Shown: positions 1-11,091 of the stretch, piece after piece
How positions within the stretch are numbered: position 1 is the first letter of the stretch
Layout: every line of letters begins with the position of its first letter
NCBI RefSeq assembly: GCF_026343115.1
Contig: NZ_JAPEMC010000001.1
Location: 4,359,501 to 4,423,500 of the forward strand
Length of the DNA: 64,000 bases
Source of the DNA: Streptomyces sp. NBC_00102
GTDB taxonomy: Bacteria; Actinomycetota; Actinomycetes; Streptomycetales; Streptomycetaceae
Direction of reading: 5' to 3'
Notes under the pieces: generated by a model
Told to the model about the DNA's origin: nothing
What the model saw: the letters and a program-made list of their open reading frames with translations, nothing else
The model's database searches: none
Translations under genes and position numbers: made by a program

Positions 1-1535
1 GACGGTACGAACTCGCCGCGATCCTCGGGCAGGGCGGCATGGGCCAGGTCTGGACGGCCTACGACCGGCGGCTCGACCGCCGGGTCGCGGTGAAGCTGCT
101 GCGCCCCGACCGGATGGGCGTGCCCGGCGGCCGGGAGGAGGCCGACGAACTGCGCCGCAGGTTCGCCCGGGAGTGCAGGGTGACCGCGCAGGTCGACCAC
201 CCCGGACTCGTCACCGTCCACGACGCCGGGGGCGACGGCGACGACCTCTTCCTCGTCATGAGTCACGTCGAGGGCTCCGACCTCGCCGACCACCTCGCCG
301 AGCACGACCCCTACCCGTGGCCCTGGGCCGTCGCGGTCGCCGCCCAGCTCTGCGCGGTGCTCAGCGCCGTGCACGCGGTGCCGATCGTCCACCGCGACCT
401 CAAACCCCGCAACGTGATGGTCCGTCCCGACGGCACCGTCACCGTGCTCGACCTCGGCGTCGCCTCGGTACTGGACACCGACACCACCCGGCTCACCCAC
501 ACCGGTTCGCCGATCGGCTCCCCGGCGTACATGGCGCCCGAGCAGGCGATGGGCGGTGCGGTCGGCCCGTACACCGACCTGTACGCCCTCGGTGTGCTGC
601 TGCACGAACTGCTCAGCGGGGACGTGCCGTTCTCCGGGTCCACCGCCCTCGGCGTGCTCCACCGCCACCTCTACGAACCGCCGCTGCCGGTCCGCAGTAT
701 CCGGGCCGACGTGCCCGAGCAGCTGGAGGCCCTCGTCCTGCGGCTGCTCGCCAAGGACCCGCAGGCCCGCCCCGGTTCCGCGCAGGAGGTGTACGAGGCC
801 CTCGCCCCGTTGCTGCCCGCGCACGGCACGCCCGGCGGACCGCTCGACCCGACCCGCCCCTTCCTCCGCCCGCACGCGCCCTGGCCCGACCGGGCCGCCC
901 CCGTCCCCGCACCGGCCACCGGCTTCGGCCCGCCGCCCGCACCCGCGCGGCCGGCATCCGGCCGGGCGGACGTGGCGCGCGCCGTCGACGACGTCAAGCG
1001 GCTCCTCGGCGAGGGCCGGATCACCCAGGCCGTGGACATCCTCGGCTCCATCCTGCCGACCGCCGCCGCCGAACACGGCGAACGCTCACCCGTCGTCCGC
1101 ATCCTGCGCAAGCAGTACGCGGCGACGCTGATGGACGACGGCCAGTACCGCCGCGCCCTGCCCGAACTGCGCCGCCTCGCCGACGACCGTGCCGCCGAGG
1201 CCGGACCCGGCGACCCGCAGACCCTCCAGTACCGCTACGACGCCGCCCAGTGCCTGGAGCAGCTCGGCGAGACGGCCGCCGCGCTCAACGAGTACCGCGC
1301 GGTCCTCCCGTACTACGAGAACGTCTACGGGGCCGTCGCCACCGACCCCGGCCGCTCCTTCGACATCCGCCACCGCATCGGCCTGCTGCTGCTCGCCGTC
1401 GGCGACCACACCGCGGGCCGGTCCCAGCTGCAGGCCCTGCTGTACGACACCGAGCGCTCCTACGGCCCGCACCACCCGCTCCCCGCCGAACTGCGCCGGC
1501 AGCTGACGCACCAGCGGGACGTTCGGGGCGGCTGA
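1..1535 (+). CDS. Ser/Thr protein kinase with C-terminal TPR-like region (5' truncated)
   Basis: The gene begins before the window; the readable frame starts at base 3 with RYELAAILGQGGMGQVW, which contains the glycine-rich ATP loop. A VAVKLL lysine, the catalytic loop HRDLKPRN, and an APE motif (YMAPEQ) follow, so this is a Hanks-type kinase domain. The metal-binding motif reads DLG where DFG is usual. After a Pro/Ala-rich linker (around bases 830-960) the C-terminal half is helical and resembles tetratricopeptide repeats (recurrent A-L-x-E/L patterns, RYDAAQCLEQLGETAAAL). I see no transmembrane segment, so the protein is probably cytoplasmic. The substrate is unknown. The kinase assignment is firm; the TPR assignment is inferred from pattern. 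Confidence 0.9.
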   Translation, partial: RYELAAILGQGGMGQVWTAYDRRLDRRVAVKLLRPDRMGVPGGREEADELRRRFARECRVTAQVDHPGLVTVHDAGGDGDDLFLVMSHVEGSDLADHLAEHDPYPWPWAVAVAAQLCAVLSAVHAVPIVHRDLKPRNVMVRPDGTVTVLDLGVASVLDTDTTRLTHTGSPIGSPAYMAPEQAMGGAVGPYTDLYALGVLLHELLSGDVPFSGSTALGVLHRHLYEPPLPVRSIRADVPEQLEALVLRLLAKDPQARPGSAQEVYEALAPLLPAHGTPGGPLDPTRPFLRPHAPWPDRAAPVPAPATGFGPPPAPARPASGRADVARAVDDVKRLLGEGRITQAVDILGSILPTAAAEHGERSPVVRILRKQYAATLMDDGQYRRALPELRRLADDRAAEAGPGDPQTLQYRYDAAQCLEQLGETAAALNEYRAVLPYYENVYGAVATDPGRSFDIRHRIGLLLLAVGDHTAGRSQLQALLYDTERSYGPHHPLPAELRRQLTHQRDVRGG

Positions 1536-1689
1536 GCACCGGCCCGCCCGTACACCGCCCGGTGGCACCACATCCCCAACTCCTCCCGAATCGTTGGTCG
1601 AACCAGTGGCCCCCATGGCCGCCACTGCCTAACATCGATCACCGCAAGGCTTTGTGCACTGATGCACAAACTCTCATCGGGAGGCTCCT

Positions 1690-2418
1690 TTGCACCGCCG
1701 TCGTCGCACCGCGCTCACCCTCTCCGCCGCTCTCCTCCTCTCCGCGCCCGTTCTCACCGCCTGCGGCGGCGACGCCCACCCCGGGGCCGCCGCGATCGTC
1801 GGGGGACAGCGGATCGAGGTCTCCACCCTCCAGTCGGACGTCGCCGAGGTGCGCAGCGCCCAGCAGAGCTCGCCGCAGTCCGCCCAGCTGGTGAAGGGAT
1901 CCGGACAGCTCCCGCGCGCCGCTCTGCACCGGCTGATCTTCGGGCAGGTCCTCGACAAGGCGGCCGAGGACGCCGGAGTGACCGTCAGCCGCAAGGAGCT
2001 CCAGCAGGTGCACCAGGCGGCCGTCGCGCAGTACGGCGGCGAGGACGAGCTGGCCGCGACCCTCCTCCAGGAGCGCTGGATCTCCCCGGAGCAGATCGAC
2101 GGCGACCTGCGCCAGGAGGTCCAGCTGCCCAAGCTGGCGGCGGCGCTCGGCGCGGACCTGCAGACCCAGGAGGGCACCCAGAAGGTGACCGAGGCGCTCA
2201 CCAAGGCGTCGAAGTCGCTGCACATCGACGTCAACCCGCGCTACGGAGCCTGGGACGACCAGCAGATCCGCCTCGGCACCTACGAGTCCCCCTGGCTCGC
2301 CAAGGCCACCGGCACCGACACGGCCGCATCCGGCGGAGACGGCGCCGGCGGCGACGGCACCGCACAGGACGGCTCCGGGCAGGACTCCGGGCAGGCGGAG
2401 ACCGCCCCGACGGGCTGA
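1690..2418 (+). CDS. SurA-like (peptidyl-prolyl isomerase N-domain) lipoprotein
   Basis: This is a 242-residue lipoprotein. The start is TTG at 1690, supported by GGGAGG at 1679-1684 five bases upstream. The N-terminus RRRRTALTLSAALLLSAPVLTAC is a lipoprotein signal peptide with a lipobox ending at Cys (LTAC). The mature part begins with an IVGGQRIEVSTLQSDV stretch, typical of SurA/trigger-factor-like N-terminal chaperone domains, followed by helices rich in Gln and Lys. No parvulin PPIase domain follows, so a holdase role outside the membrane is more likely than isomerase activity. It ends in a Gly/Asp/Ser-rich tail. It lies 25 bases before mazG and may be cotranscribed with it. Confidence 0.85.
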   Translation: MHRRRRTALTLSAALLLSAPVLTACGGDAHPGAAAIVGGQRIEVSTLQSDVAEVRSAQQSSPQSAQLVKGSGQLPRAALHRLIFGQVLDKAAEDAGVTVSRKELQQVHQAAVAQYGGEDELAATLLQERWISPEQIDGDLRQEVQLPKLAAALGADLQTQEGTQKVTEALTKASKSLHIDVNPRYGAWDDQQIRLGTYESPWLAKATGTDTAASGGDGAGGDGTAQDGSGQDSGQAETAPTG

Positions 2419-2443
2419 CCCGCCCCCGGGGTAGGTTCGAAGG

Positions 2444-3427
2444 GTGAACGCTGAAGCACCCGGCCGGGTCGTCCTCCTCACCGCCAGCCACCGAGTCGCC
2501 CCCGGACTGCTGTCCTGGCCCGCCTGGCAGACGCTGCGCGCCGCCGACCGCGTCGTGTGCGGCGCCCCCGACCACGTGCAGCTCCCGTATCTGCGCGAGG
2601 CGGGCGTCACCGTCGAGAACACCGAGCTCACCGCCGAGGAACTGGTCGACGCCTGCGCCGGCGACCGGACCGTGGTGGTCCTGGTCGGCGGCGAGGGCGA
2701 CCAGCGGCTGACCGACGGACTCGCCCGCCTCGGCGGCTCCGGCCGGATCCGGATGCCGGACCTGGAGCTGCTCCCCGGCTCGTACGACCTGCCGGGCGCC
2801 CGCCTCCTCGACCTCGTCCAGGTCATGGACGTGATCCGCCGCGAGTGCCCGTGGACCTCGACGATGACCCACCGGGGCCTCGCCAAGTACGTCATCGAGG
2901 AGACGTACGAGCTGGTCGAGGCGATCGAGGACGGCGACCGCGAGGAGCTCCGCGAGGAGCTCGGGGACGTACTCCTCCAGGTCGTCTTCCACGCGCGGAT
3001 CGCCGAGGAGGACGCGGAGGAGCCCTTCGCCATCGACGACGTGGCGGGCACCGTGGTGGAGAAGCTGATCCACCGTCATCCGCACGTCTTCGGCGACGCC
3101 ACCGCCGACACCCCCGAGGACGTCCGGGCGCACTGGCTGCGCACCAAGGCGGTCGAGAAGCGGCGCGACTCGGTCACCGAGGGCGTCCCGCTCGGCCAGC
3201 CCGCGCTCGCCCTCGCGGCGAAGCTCGGCAGCCGGGTCCGGAGCGCGGACCTGGCGGTCGCCCTGCCCGCGGGCGACACCCTCGGCCACGAGCTGCTCGC
3301 CCTCGCCGTCCGCGCCGAGGCCGAAGGCGTCGACCCGGAAGCCGCCCTGCGCGCGGCGGCCCGCGCCTACCGGGACGCGATCCTCGCGGCCGAGGGCATC
3401 GGCGCCCCGGACACCGTCGATGAGTGA
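2444..3427 (+). CDS. mazG: Nucleoside triphosphate pyrophosphohydrolase MazG
   Basis: This 327-residue protein starts at GTG 2444. MazG enzymes hydrolyse NTPs and dNTPs to NMP plus PPi and act as house-cleaning or stringent-response modulators. The family's metal-binding signature is visible as EExxE at about residues 152-156 (IEETYE) and ExxD at 172-175 (ELGD), after the typical RRECPWTSTMTHRGL motif. Residues 1-110 form a Rossmann-like segment resembling the degenerate N-terminal domain common in actinobacterial MazG. The 3' end overlaps the downstream P450 start by 8 bases (ATGAGTGA), which indicates translational coupling. Confidence 0.93.
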   Translation: MNAEAPGRVVLLTASHRVAPGLLSWPAWQTLRAADRVVCGAPDHVQLPYLREAGVTVENTELTAEELVDACAGDRTVVVLVGGEGDQRLTDGLARLGGSGRIRMPDLELLPGSYDLPGARLLDLVQVMDVIRRECPWTSTMTHRGLAKYVIEETYELVEAIEDGDREELREELGDVLLQVVFHARIAEEDAEEPFAIDDVAGTVVEKLIHRHPHVFGDATADTPEDVRAHWLRTKAVEKRRDSVTEGVPLGQPALALAAKLGSRVRSADLAVALPAGDTLGHELLALAVRAEAEGVDPEAALRAAARAYRDAILAAEGIGAPDTVDE

Positions 3428-4766
3428 CCGGCCGGTGAACGAGCACCACGCCGAGCCCGAGCCCGGTGGCCCCGCCCCCGCCGGCTGCCCCGCGCACCGC
3501 GCGCCCGACGCTCCCGAGCTCTTCACCTGGGAGTTCGCCACCGATCCGTACCCCGCGTACGCCTGGCTCCGCGAGCACAGCCCGGTGCACCGCACCACGC
3601 TGCCCAGCGGGGTCGAGGCCTGGCTGGTGACCCGGTACGCCGACGCGCGGCAGGCGCTCGCCGACAACCGGCTCTCCAAGAACCCGGTCCACCACGCCGG
3701 GTCGGCGCACGCCAAGGGGAAGACCGGGATTCCGGGGGAGCGCAAGGCCGAGCTGATGACCCATCTGCTCAACATCGACCCGCCCGACCACACCCGGCTG
3801 CGCCGGCTCGTGTCCAAGGCGTTCACCCCGCGCCGGGTCGCGGAGTTCGCGCCCCGCGTGCAGGAGCTGACGGACCGGCTCATCGACCGGTTCGTGACCG
3901 CGGGCGAGGCCGACCTCATCCACGACTTCGCCTTCCCGCTCCCCATCTACGCGATCTGCGACCTCCTCGGGGTGCCCGAGGAGGACCAGGACGACTTCCG
4001 GGACTGGGCGGGCATGATGATCCGCCACGGCGGCGGGCCGCGCGGCGGAGTGGCGCGCTCGGTGAAGCGGATGCGCGCCTACCTCGCCGAACTGATCCAC
4101 CGCAAGCGGGAGGACCCGGGCGACGACCTGATCTCCGAGCTGATCCGCACCAGCGACCACGGCGAGCACCTCACGGAGAACGAGGCCGCAGCCATGGCCT
4201 TCATCCTTCTCTTCGCCGGCTTCGAGACCACCGTCAACCTCATCGGCAACGGCACCTACTCCCTGCTCCGCCACCCCGAGGAGCGTGCCCGTCTGGAGGC
4301 GTCCCTGGCGGCGGGGGAGGAGGAGCTGCTCGCCACCGGCATCGAGGAACTGCTCCGCTTCGACGGCCCGGTGGAGCTGGCCACCTGGCGGTACGCCACC
4401 GAACCGCTGACCATCGGCGGCGAGGAGATCGCGGCCGGCGACCCCGTACTCGTGGTGCTCGCGGCGGCCGACCGGGACCCCGCGCGCTTCGACGACCCCG
4501 ACACGCTCGATCTCGCGCGTCGCGACAACCAGCACCTCGGCTATGGCCACGGCATCCACTACTGCGTGGGTGCGCCGCTCGCCCGGCTGGAGGGACGGAC
4601 CGCCCTGGCCACCCTGTTGAGGCGTCTCCCTGACCTGCGCCTTGCGGGAGAAAACGCCGATTTGCGGTGGCGTGGGGGGCTCATCATGCGTGGACTGCGC
4701 ACCCTTCCCGTGGAGTTCACACCGGGCCCGGCGCGCGACGGAAGTGACGCTCCGTCAACACTGTGA
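3420..4766 (+). CDS. Cytochrome P450
   Basis: This is a 448-residue class I bacterial P450. The haem-ligand signature YGHGIHYCVGAPLAR contains Cys382. The I-helix oxygen-activation motif is AGFETT (266-271), with the acid-threonine pair present as E-T. The K-helix ExxR occurs in EELLR. Length and motif spacing are normal for soluble CYP107/CYP105-like enzymes, which need ferredoxin and ferredoxin reductase partners; none is adjacent. The start overlaps the mazG stop, so it is cotranscribed with mazG, an association that gives no clue to its substrate. The substrate cannot be inferred from sequence. Confidence 0.93.
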   Translation: MSDRPVNEHHAEPEPGGPAPAGCPAHRAPDAPELFTWEFATDPYPAYAWLREHSPVHRTTLPSGVEAWLVTRYADARQALADNRLSKNPVHHAGSAHAKGKTGIPGERKAELMTHLLNIDPPDHTRLRRLVSKAFTPRRVAEFAPRVQELTDRLIDRFVTAGEADLIHDFAFPLPIYAICDLLGVPEEDQDDFRDWAGMMIRHGGGPRGGVARSVKRMRAYLAELIHRKREDPGDDLISELIRTSDHGEHLTENEAAAMAFILLFAGFETTVNLIGNGTYSLLRHPEERARLEASLAAGEEELLATGIEELLRFDGPVELATWRYATEPLTIGGEEIAAGDPVLVVLAAADRDPARFDDPDTLDLARRDNQHLGYGHGIHYCVGAPLARLEGRTALATLLRRLPDLRLAGENADLRWRGGLIMRGLRTLPVEFTPGPARDGSDAPSTL

Positions 4767-4793
4767 TGTTGATGTGATCTGCGAGGCATCGAC

Positions 4794-4823
4794 TTGTGAC
4801 ACACGTTCGAGTCCCGCTAGGTT
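4794..4823 (+). promoter_or_regulatory. Candidate promoter of the first Rpf gene
   Basis: TTGTGA at 4794-4799 and TAGGTT at 4818-4823 are separated by 18 bases and lie about 50 bases upstream of the ATG at 4873. This fits a vegetative-type Streptomyces promoter; it has not been tested. Confidence 0.4.
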
Positions 4824-4872
4824 CACGGTTCGACGCATCAGTTCACCCGTCAGTCACACGGAAGGCACTCCC

Positions 4873-5943
4873 ATGGGCTCCGCGAACGGCAGACACCGCC
4901 GCCCTCGCCAGGCACCCGCCATCGTCGTCGCAGCCGGCGTGACAGGCTCCGCCCTGGCGATTCCGCTCCTCGCCGCGACCAGCGCCGGCGCCGCGGACGC
5001 GACCACCTGGGACAAGGTCGCCGAATGCGAGAGCGGCGGCACCTGGAGCGCCGACTTCGGCAACGGCTACTACGGCGGACTGCAGTTCTCCCAGGAGACC
5101 TGGGCGGCCTACGGCGGTACGGACTACGCGCAGCGCGCGGACCTCGCCAGCCGCACCCAGCAGATAGCCGTGGCGGAGAAGGTTCTCGACGCGAAGGGCC
5201 CGCAGGCGTGGCCCGGGTGCGCGGTGATCTCCGGACTGGCGCCCGCGGGCTCCCTCATCGGCGTCGACCCCGGCTCCACCTCCTCCACGGACGCGGGCGC
5301 CTCGGCCGGCACCATCCCGGACGCGGACGGCGCCGCCGCCTCGACCGGCACCGGGGGGTCGACGGACGCCTCGGGCTCCACCGGCACCTCCGGCGCCACG
5401 GGCTCCGAGGGCACGACCGGCGCGGCCGGTAGCGCCACGCCGAGCCCGGACGCCTCCGTGACGCCCTCGCCCTCCGGCTCGGCCACCCCGGGCAGCACCA
5501 CCCCCGGGAAGAGCGGCGCGAAGACCGGCACCACGGACGCGGCGACCGGTGACACCGCGACCGGCGGCAAGCACCGCGGCACGCCCGACCCGGCCGAGGC
5601 GTCCTCCGACGACTCGCGCGAGTCCGGCCGGCACGCCTCGCGCGGCGGCACCGACGCGCGCGACGACACGACGCTCGCGACGGACGGGACGTACACGGTC
5701 CAGTCCGGGGACAACCTCTGGGCGATCGCCGACTCGCAGAACCTGTCGGACGGCTGGACCGAGCTCTACCAGGCCAACGAGGACGTGATCGGCTCGAACC
5801 CCGACCTGATCCTGCCCGGCCAGGAGCTCGACCTGGGCGCCGCCCCGGCCGACACGGCGACGGAGAGCGCCCCTGCGACGGACTCCGCATCCGACACGCC
5901 GGAGAACACGGCCGACACGGCGGAGACCGCTCCGGCGCAGTGA
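4873..5943 (+). CDS. Secreted Rpf-like transglycosylase with LysM domain
   Basis: This is a 356-residue secreted muralytic enzyme. I take ATG 4873 as the start because a signal peptide follows directly (basic GRHRRPRQAP, then a hydrophobic run ending SAGAADA). The mature N-terminus carries the resuscitation-promoting-factor/transglycosylase-like domain TTWDKVAECESGGTW...[14 protein letters not shown], with the catalytic Glu in AECESGG. A roughly 150-residue Ser/Thr/Gly/Ala-rich linker follows, then a C-terminal LysM (GTYTVQSGDNLWAIADSQNL...LILPGQEL). Such proteins cleave peptidoglycan during spore germination and growth. It is adjacent to rpfA in the same order as the S. coelicolor rpfC-rpfA pair (from memory). 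Confidence 0.9.
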   Translation: MGSANGRHRRPRQAPAIVVAAGVTGSALAIPLLAATSAGAADATTWDKVAECESGGTWSADFGNGYYGGLQFSQETWAAYGGTDYAQRADLASRTQQIAVAEKVLDAKGPQAWPGCAVISGLAPAGSLIGVDPGSTSSTDAGASAGTIPDADGAAASTGTGGSTDASGSTGTSGATGSEGTTGAAGSATPSPDASVTPSPSGSATPGSTTPGKSGAKTGTTDAATGDTATGGKHRGTPDPAEASSDDSRESGRHASRGGTDARDDTTLATDGTYTVQSGDNLWAIADSQNLSDGWTELYQANEDVIGSNPDLILPGQELDLGAAPADTATESAPATDSASDTPENTADTAETAPAQ

Positions 5944-5989
5944 TCAAATACGGGAAAACACCCCCAAAAGAGGGGTAGTTAAGGGGCCT

Positions 5990-6016
5990 ATGTCCACTTT
6001 TGCGAAAGTGAGACAT
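5990..6016 (+). terminator. Hairpin after the first Rpf gene
   Basis: ATGTC-CACTTT, loop TGCG, AAAGTG-A-GACAT forms an 11-bp stem with one bulged A, starting 46 bases after the stop codon. There is no clear U tract, so it may be a terminator or an mRNA-stabilising stem. Confidence 0.5.
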
Positions 6017-6194
6017 GGGTCTCTTCGCTGTTTCGGCGTGTCGTCGTCACAGGGGTCCGCAGATGTCCGCTTTGACCTGCGGAAACGGTTATTCAGTGAT
6101 GGCCAGTAAGGTCTGATTGTCTGATATGTCCATCATTGAATGTGGGGGTTCCCTCTGTTTACGGTCAGAACCGCTCGCACCGCGGGCCCCGTCG

Positions 6195-7155
<961 letters not shown>

Positions 7156-7210
7156 TCACGAACCACTCCTCCCCGGAATCGGGGTGTCCGGCGGCACCCC
7201 TTTCCCACTC

Positions 7211-7256
7211 CCTGGCCCGGCGCGCACTCCCCCCGCGCGCCGGGCCAGGGTCTTTT
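7211..7256 (+). terminator. Rho-independent terminator after rpfA
   Basis: A perfect 15-bp stem (7211-7225 with 7235-7249) encloses a 9-base loop and is followed by GTCTTTT. It separates rpfA from eno. Confidence 0.8.
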
Positions 7257-7315
7257 CCCGCCCCGCCCGCGGACCGCGCCCCGCGAGCGACGGCAGGAGA
7301 AAGAGGAGAAGGGGC

Positions 7316-7363
7316 GGGCCGCGCCCCTCGCCGTACCGCGGGCCGCGCCCCTCGCCGTACCGC
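7316..7363. repeat. Two perfect tandem copies of a 24-bp unit
   Basis: Unit 1 (7316-7339) and unit 2 (7340-7363) are identical. Each begins GGGCCGCGCCCC and ends GCCGTACCGC. A partial third copy (GGGCCGCC) starts at 7364. They sit between the rpfA terminator and the eno promoter region. Confidence 0.85.
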
Positions 7364-7396
7364 GGGCCGCCGACCGCCGTACCGCCGAACGTTATG

Positions 7397-7408
7397 TTCC
7401 GTACGGAA
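7397..7408. promoter_or_regulatory. Palindromic operator candidate upstream of eno
   Basis: TTCCGTACGGAA is a perfect 12-base palindrome, extended imperfectly by TGT/ACA. It lies about 130 bases before the eno start in a locally AT-richer patch. The form is typical of TetR-family operators; the cognate protein is not in this window. Confidence 0.5.
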
Positions 7409-7474
7409 ACAATGTGTAGGCTCGTCGTGTCACTGGACGGACGGTCGGCTGGCCGATGTCCTGTGTCCGGTTAG

Positions 7475-8818
<1,344 letters not shown>

Positions 8819-8863
8819 TCCGCGGCCCGGGGGTTCCCCCTCGGGGCCCGCACCACCAGCCTC

Positions 8864-8908
8864 CGTCCGTCCCCGCACTCGGTCCCGTACCGTGTGCGGG
8901 GACGGACG
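8864..8908 (+). terminator. Inverted repeat between eno and ftsB
   Basis: A perfect 15-bp stem (8864-8878 with 8894-8908) encloses a 15-base loop between eno and the ftsB ribosome-binding site. There is no U tract. It is a probable terminator or attenuator of read-through into ftsB. Confidence 0.55.
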
Positions 8909-8930
8909 TGCGTGACGGGGAGGCATGAAC

Positions 8931-9434
8931 ATGGCCGTGAAGGACCGCGACCGGTTCTCCACCGCGACCAGGCTGCGGCTGCTCGGCGAGCAGACGGCGG
9001 CCCGCGTCTACCGCTCGCAGAACCGCCGCCAGGCCCACCGCTCCCGGCTCACCGGCCGCGCCGCGTTCCTGGCGCTGATCGTCTGCACCCTGATCGTGGC
9101 GCTGGCCTATCCGATGCGGCAGTACGTCTCCCAGCGCGAGGAGATCGCCGACCAGGAGCGGACGCTCCAGGACGCGGGGAAGCGTGCCGAGGAACTGCGG
9201 GACGAGAAGGCCCGCCTCCAGGACGACGCGTACATCCGCCGCCTCGCCCGCGAACACCTCCACTACGTCCTCCCCGGCGAGACCGGCTACACCGTCGTCG
9301 ACCCCGACGCGGCGGCCGACGACCGGGGCGAGCCCGGCGCCGACGGCCGGCCCTGGCACTCCAACCTCTGGGACGGCGTGGACAGCGCGGACGGCTCCGG
9401 CAGCGACTCCGACGGGTCCTCCCACGGCGGCTGA
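8931..9434 (+). CDS. ftsB: Septum formation initiator FtsB/DivIC
   Basis: This 167-residue bitopic membrane protein belongs to the FtsB/DivIC family, which joins FtsL and FtsQ in the divisome. ATG 8931 is preferred over ATG 8925 because GGGGAGG (8917-8923) lies 7 bases from the former and only 1 from the latter. The layout is a basic cytoplasmic N-terminus (KDRDRFSTATRLRLLGEQ), one transmembrane helix (AAFLALIVCTLIVALAYPM, about 48-66), an extracytoplasmic coiled coil (SQREEIADQERTLQDAGKRAEELRDEKARL), the family motif RRLAREHLHYVLPGETGYTV, and an acidic Ser/Asp/Gly tail. Genomic order eno-ftsB-DUF501-ppx is characteristic of actinobacteria. Confidence 0.93.
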   Translation: MAVKDRDRFSTATRLRLLGEQTAARVYRSQNRRQAHRSRLTGRAAFLALIVCTLIVALAYPMRQYVSQREEIADQERTLQDAGKRAEELRDEKARLQDDAYIRRLAREHLHYVLPGETGYTVVDPDAAADDRGEPGADGRPWHSNLWDGVDSADGSGSDSDGSSHGG

Positions 9435-9562
9435 GCCCCGACCCGCGCGGCCGGACACACCGGTTCGCCAGGCACACTGGTCCGAGCAGGAACCACGCCC
9501 CACGGCGTACCCGCGGCGCGCCGCACCCCACAGCAGCACCTCCGAGCAGAACCAAGGCAGGC

Positions 9563-10108
9563 ATGGACACGCCCCCTCCGCAGACCGAATCCACTCCGCC
9601 CACCGACGCGGACATCGCCGCGTTCGAGCAGCAGCTCGGACGGCCGCCGCGCGGGCTGCGCGCCATCGCGCACCGCTGCCCCTGCGGCAACCCGGACGTG
9701 GTGGAGACCCAGCCCCGTCTGGAGGACGGCACGCCGTTCCCGACGACGTTCTACCTGACGTGCCCGCGCGCCGCGTCCGCCATCGGCACGCTGGAGGCGA
9801 ACGGCGTCATGAAGGAGATGACCGAGCGCCTGGGCACCGACCCGGAGCTGGCCGCCTCCTACCGCGCCGCGCACGAGGACTACATCGCCCGCCGCGACGC
9901 CATCGAGGTCCTGGAGGGCTTCCCCAGCGCCGGCGGCATGCCGGACCGGGTGAAGTGCCTGCACGTCCTCGTCGGCCACTCGCTGGCCGCCGGACCCGGC
10001 GTGAACCCGCTCGGCGACGAGGCCATCGCCATGCTCCCCGAGTGGTGGGCGAAGGGCCCCTGCGTCACGCCCTGCACGCCGGAGAAGCAGGCCGGGGAGA
10101 CCGCGTGA
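9563..10108 (+). CDS. DUF501 family protein
   Basis: This 181-residue protein of unknown function is conserved between ftsB and ppx in actinobacteria. The body matches the DUF501 pattern: DIAAFEQQLGRPPRGLRAIAHRCPCGNPDVVETQPRLEDGTPFPTTFYLTCPRA, then MPDRVKCLHVLVGHSLAAGPGVNPLGDEAI. Conserved cysteines (HRCPCGNP, LTCPRA, VKCLHVL, GPCVTPCTP) and His suggest metal binding, which is inference. The stop codon overlaps the GTG start of ppx (GTGA), implying coupled translation. Confidence 0.88.
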   Translation: MDTPPPQTESTPPTDADIAAFEQQLGRPPRGLRAIAHRCPCGNPDVVETQPRLEDGTPFPTTFYLTCPRAASAIGTLEANGVMKEMTERLGTDPELAASYRAAHEDYIARRDAIEVLEGFPSAGGMPDRVKCLHVLVGHSLAAGPGVNPLGDEAIAMLPEWWAKGPCVTPCTPEKQAGETA

Positions 10109-11070
10109 CCACGACACGGGTCGCGGCCGTCGACTGCGGCACCAACTCCATCCGGCTGCTCGTCGCCGACATCGACCCCGCCACCGGTGGATTCACCGAG
10201 CTGGACCGCCGGATGCGGATCGTCCGCCTCGGCCAGGACGTAGACCGCACCGGCCGCCTCGCCCCCGAGGCCCTGGAGCGTACGTTCGCCGCCTGCCGCG
10301 AGTACGCCGGAGCCATCGAGGAGCTCGGCGCCCAGAAGATCCGCTTCGTCGCCACCTCCGCCTCCCGCGACGCCGAGAACAGCGCCGACTTCGTCCGGGG
10401 CGTCCACGAGATCCTCGGCGTCGAGCCCGAGGTGATCACCGGCGACCAGGAGGCCCAGCTCTCCTTCGACGGCGCCACCAAGGAACTCCACGGCACCAGC
10501 GGACACGGCTTCGCCGCCCCGTACCTCGTGGTCGACATCGGCGGCGGCTCCACCGAGTTCGTCCTCGGCGACGACACCGTCCGCGCGGCCCGCTCGGTCG
10601 ACATCGGCTGCGTCCGCATGACGGAGCGCCACCTCGTCCAGGACGGCGCGAAGATCGACCCGCCGACCGAGGCCCGCATCGCCGCGATCCGCGCCGACAT
10701 CGACGCCGCCCTCGACCTGGCCGCCGAGACCGTCCCGCTCACCGCGGCGACCACCCTCGTCGGCCTCGCGGGCACGGTCACCACGATCGCCGCCATCGCG
10801 CTGGACCTGAAGGAGTACGACTCCGAGGCCATCCACCACTCCCGGATCTCCCTCGCCCGCGTGGAGGAGATCACCACCCGCCTGCTCGCCTCCACCCACG
10901 CCGACCGCGCCGCGATCCCCGCGATGCACCCCGGCCGGGTCGACGTCATCGCCTCCGGCGCCCTGATCCTCCAGGCCCTGATGCGACGCACGGGGGCCCA
11001 GGAGATCGTGGTCAGCGAACACGACATTCTGGACGGGATCGCGTTCTCGGCGGCAACCGCCGACGAGTGA
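10105..11070 (+). CDS. ppx: Exopolyphosphatase (Ppx/GppA family)
   Basis: This 321-residue enzyme hydrolyses inorganic polyphosphate or pppGpp. The start is GTG 10105, overlapping the previous stop by 4 bases. It shows the ASKHA-fold phosphate-binding motifs AAVDCGTNSIRLLVADI at the N-terminus and VVDIGGGSTEFVLGDDTV in the middle, plus GLAGTVTTIAAIALDL. It is a short-form (two-domain) actinobacterial Ppx. The last 20 bases before the A-rich tail (11032-11051) recur at 11726-11745 beyond the toxin-antitoxin pair. It is followed immediately by a strong hairpin. Confidence 0.93.
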   Translation: MTTTRVAAVDCGTNSIRLLVADIDPATGGFTELDRRMRIVRLGQDVDRTGRLAPEALERTFAACREYAGAIEELGAQKIRFVATSASRDAENSADFVRGVHEILGVEPEVITGDQEAQLSFDGATKELHGTSGHGFAAPYLVVDIGGGSTEFVLGDDTVRAARSVDIGCVRMTERHLVQDGAKIDPPTEARIAAIRADIDAALDLAAETVPLTAATTLVGLAGTVTTIAAIALDLKEYDSEAIHHSRISLARVEEITTRLLASTHADRAAIPAMHPGRVDVIASGALILQALMRRTGAQEIVVSEHDILDGIAFSAATADE

Positions 11071-11091
11071 CCTGCTGGGCATGACCTGCCT

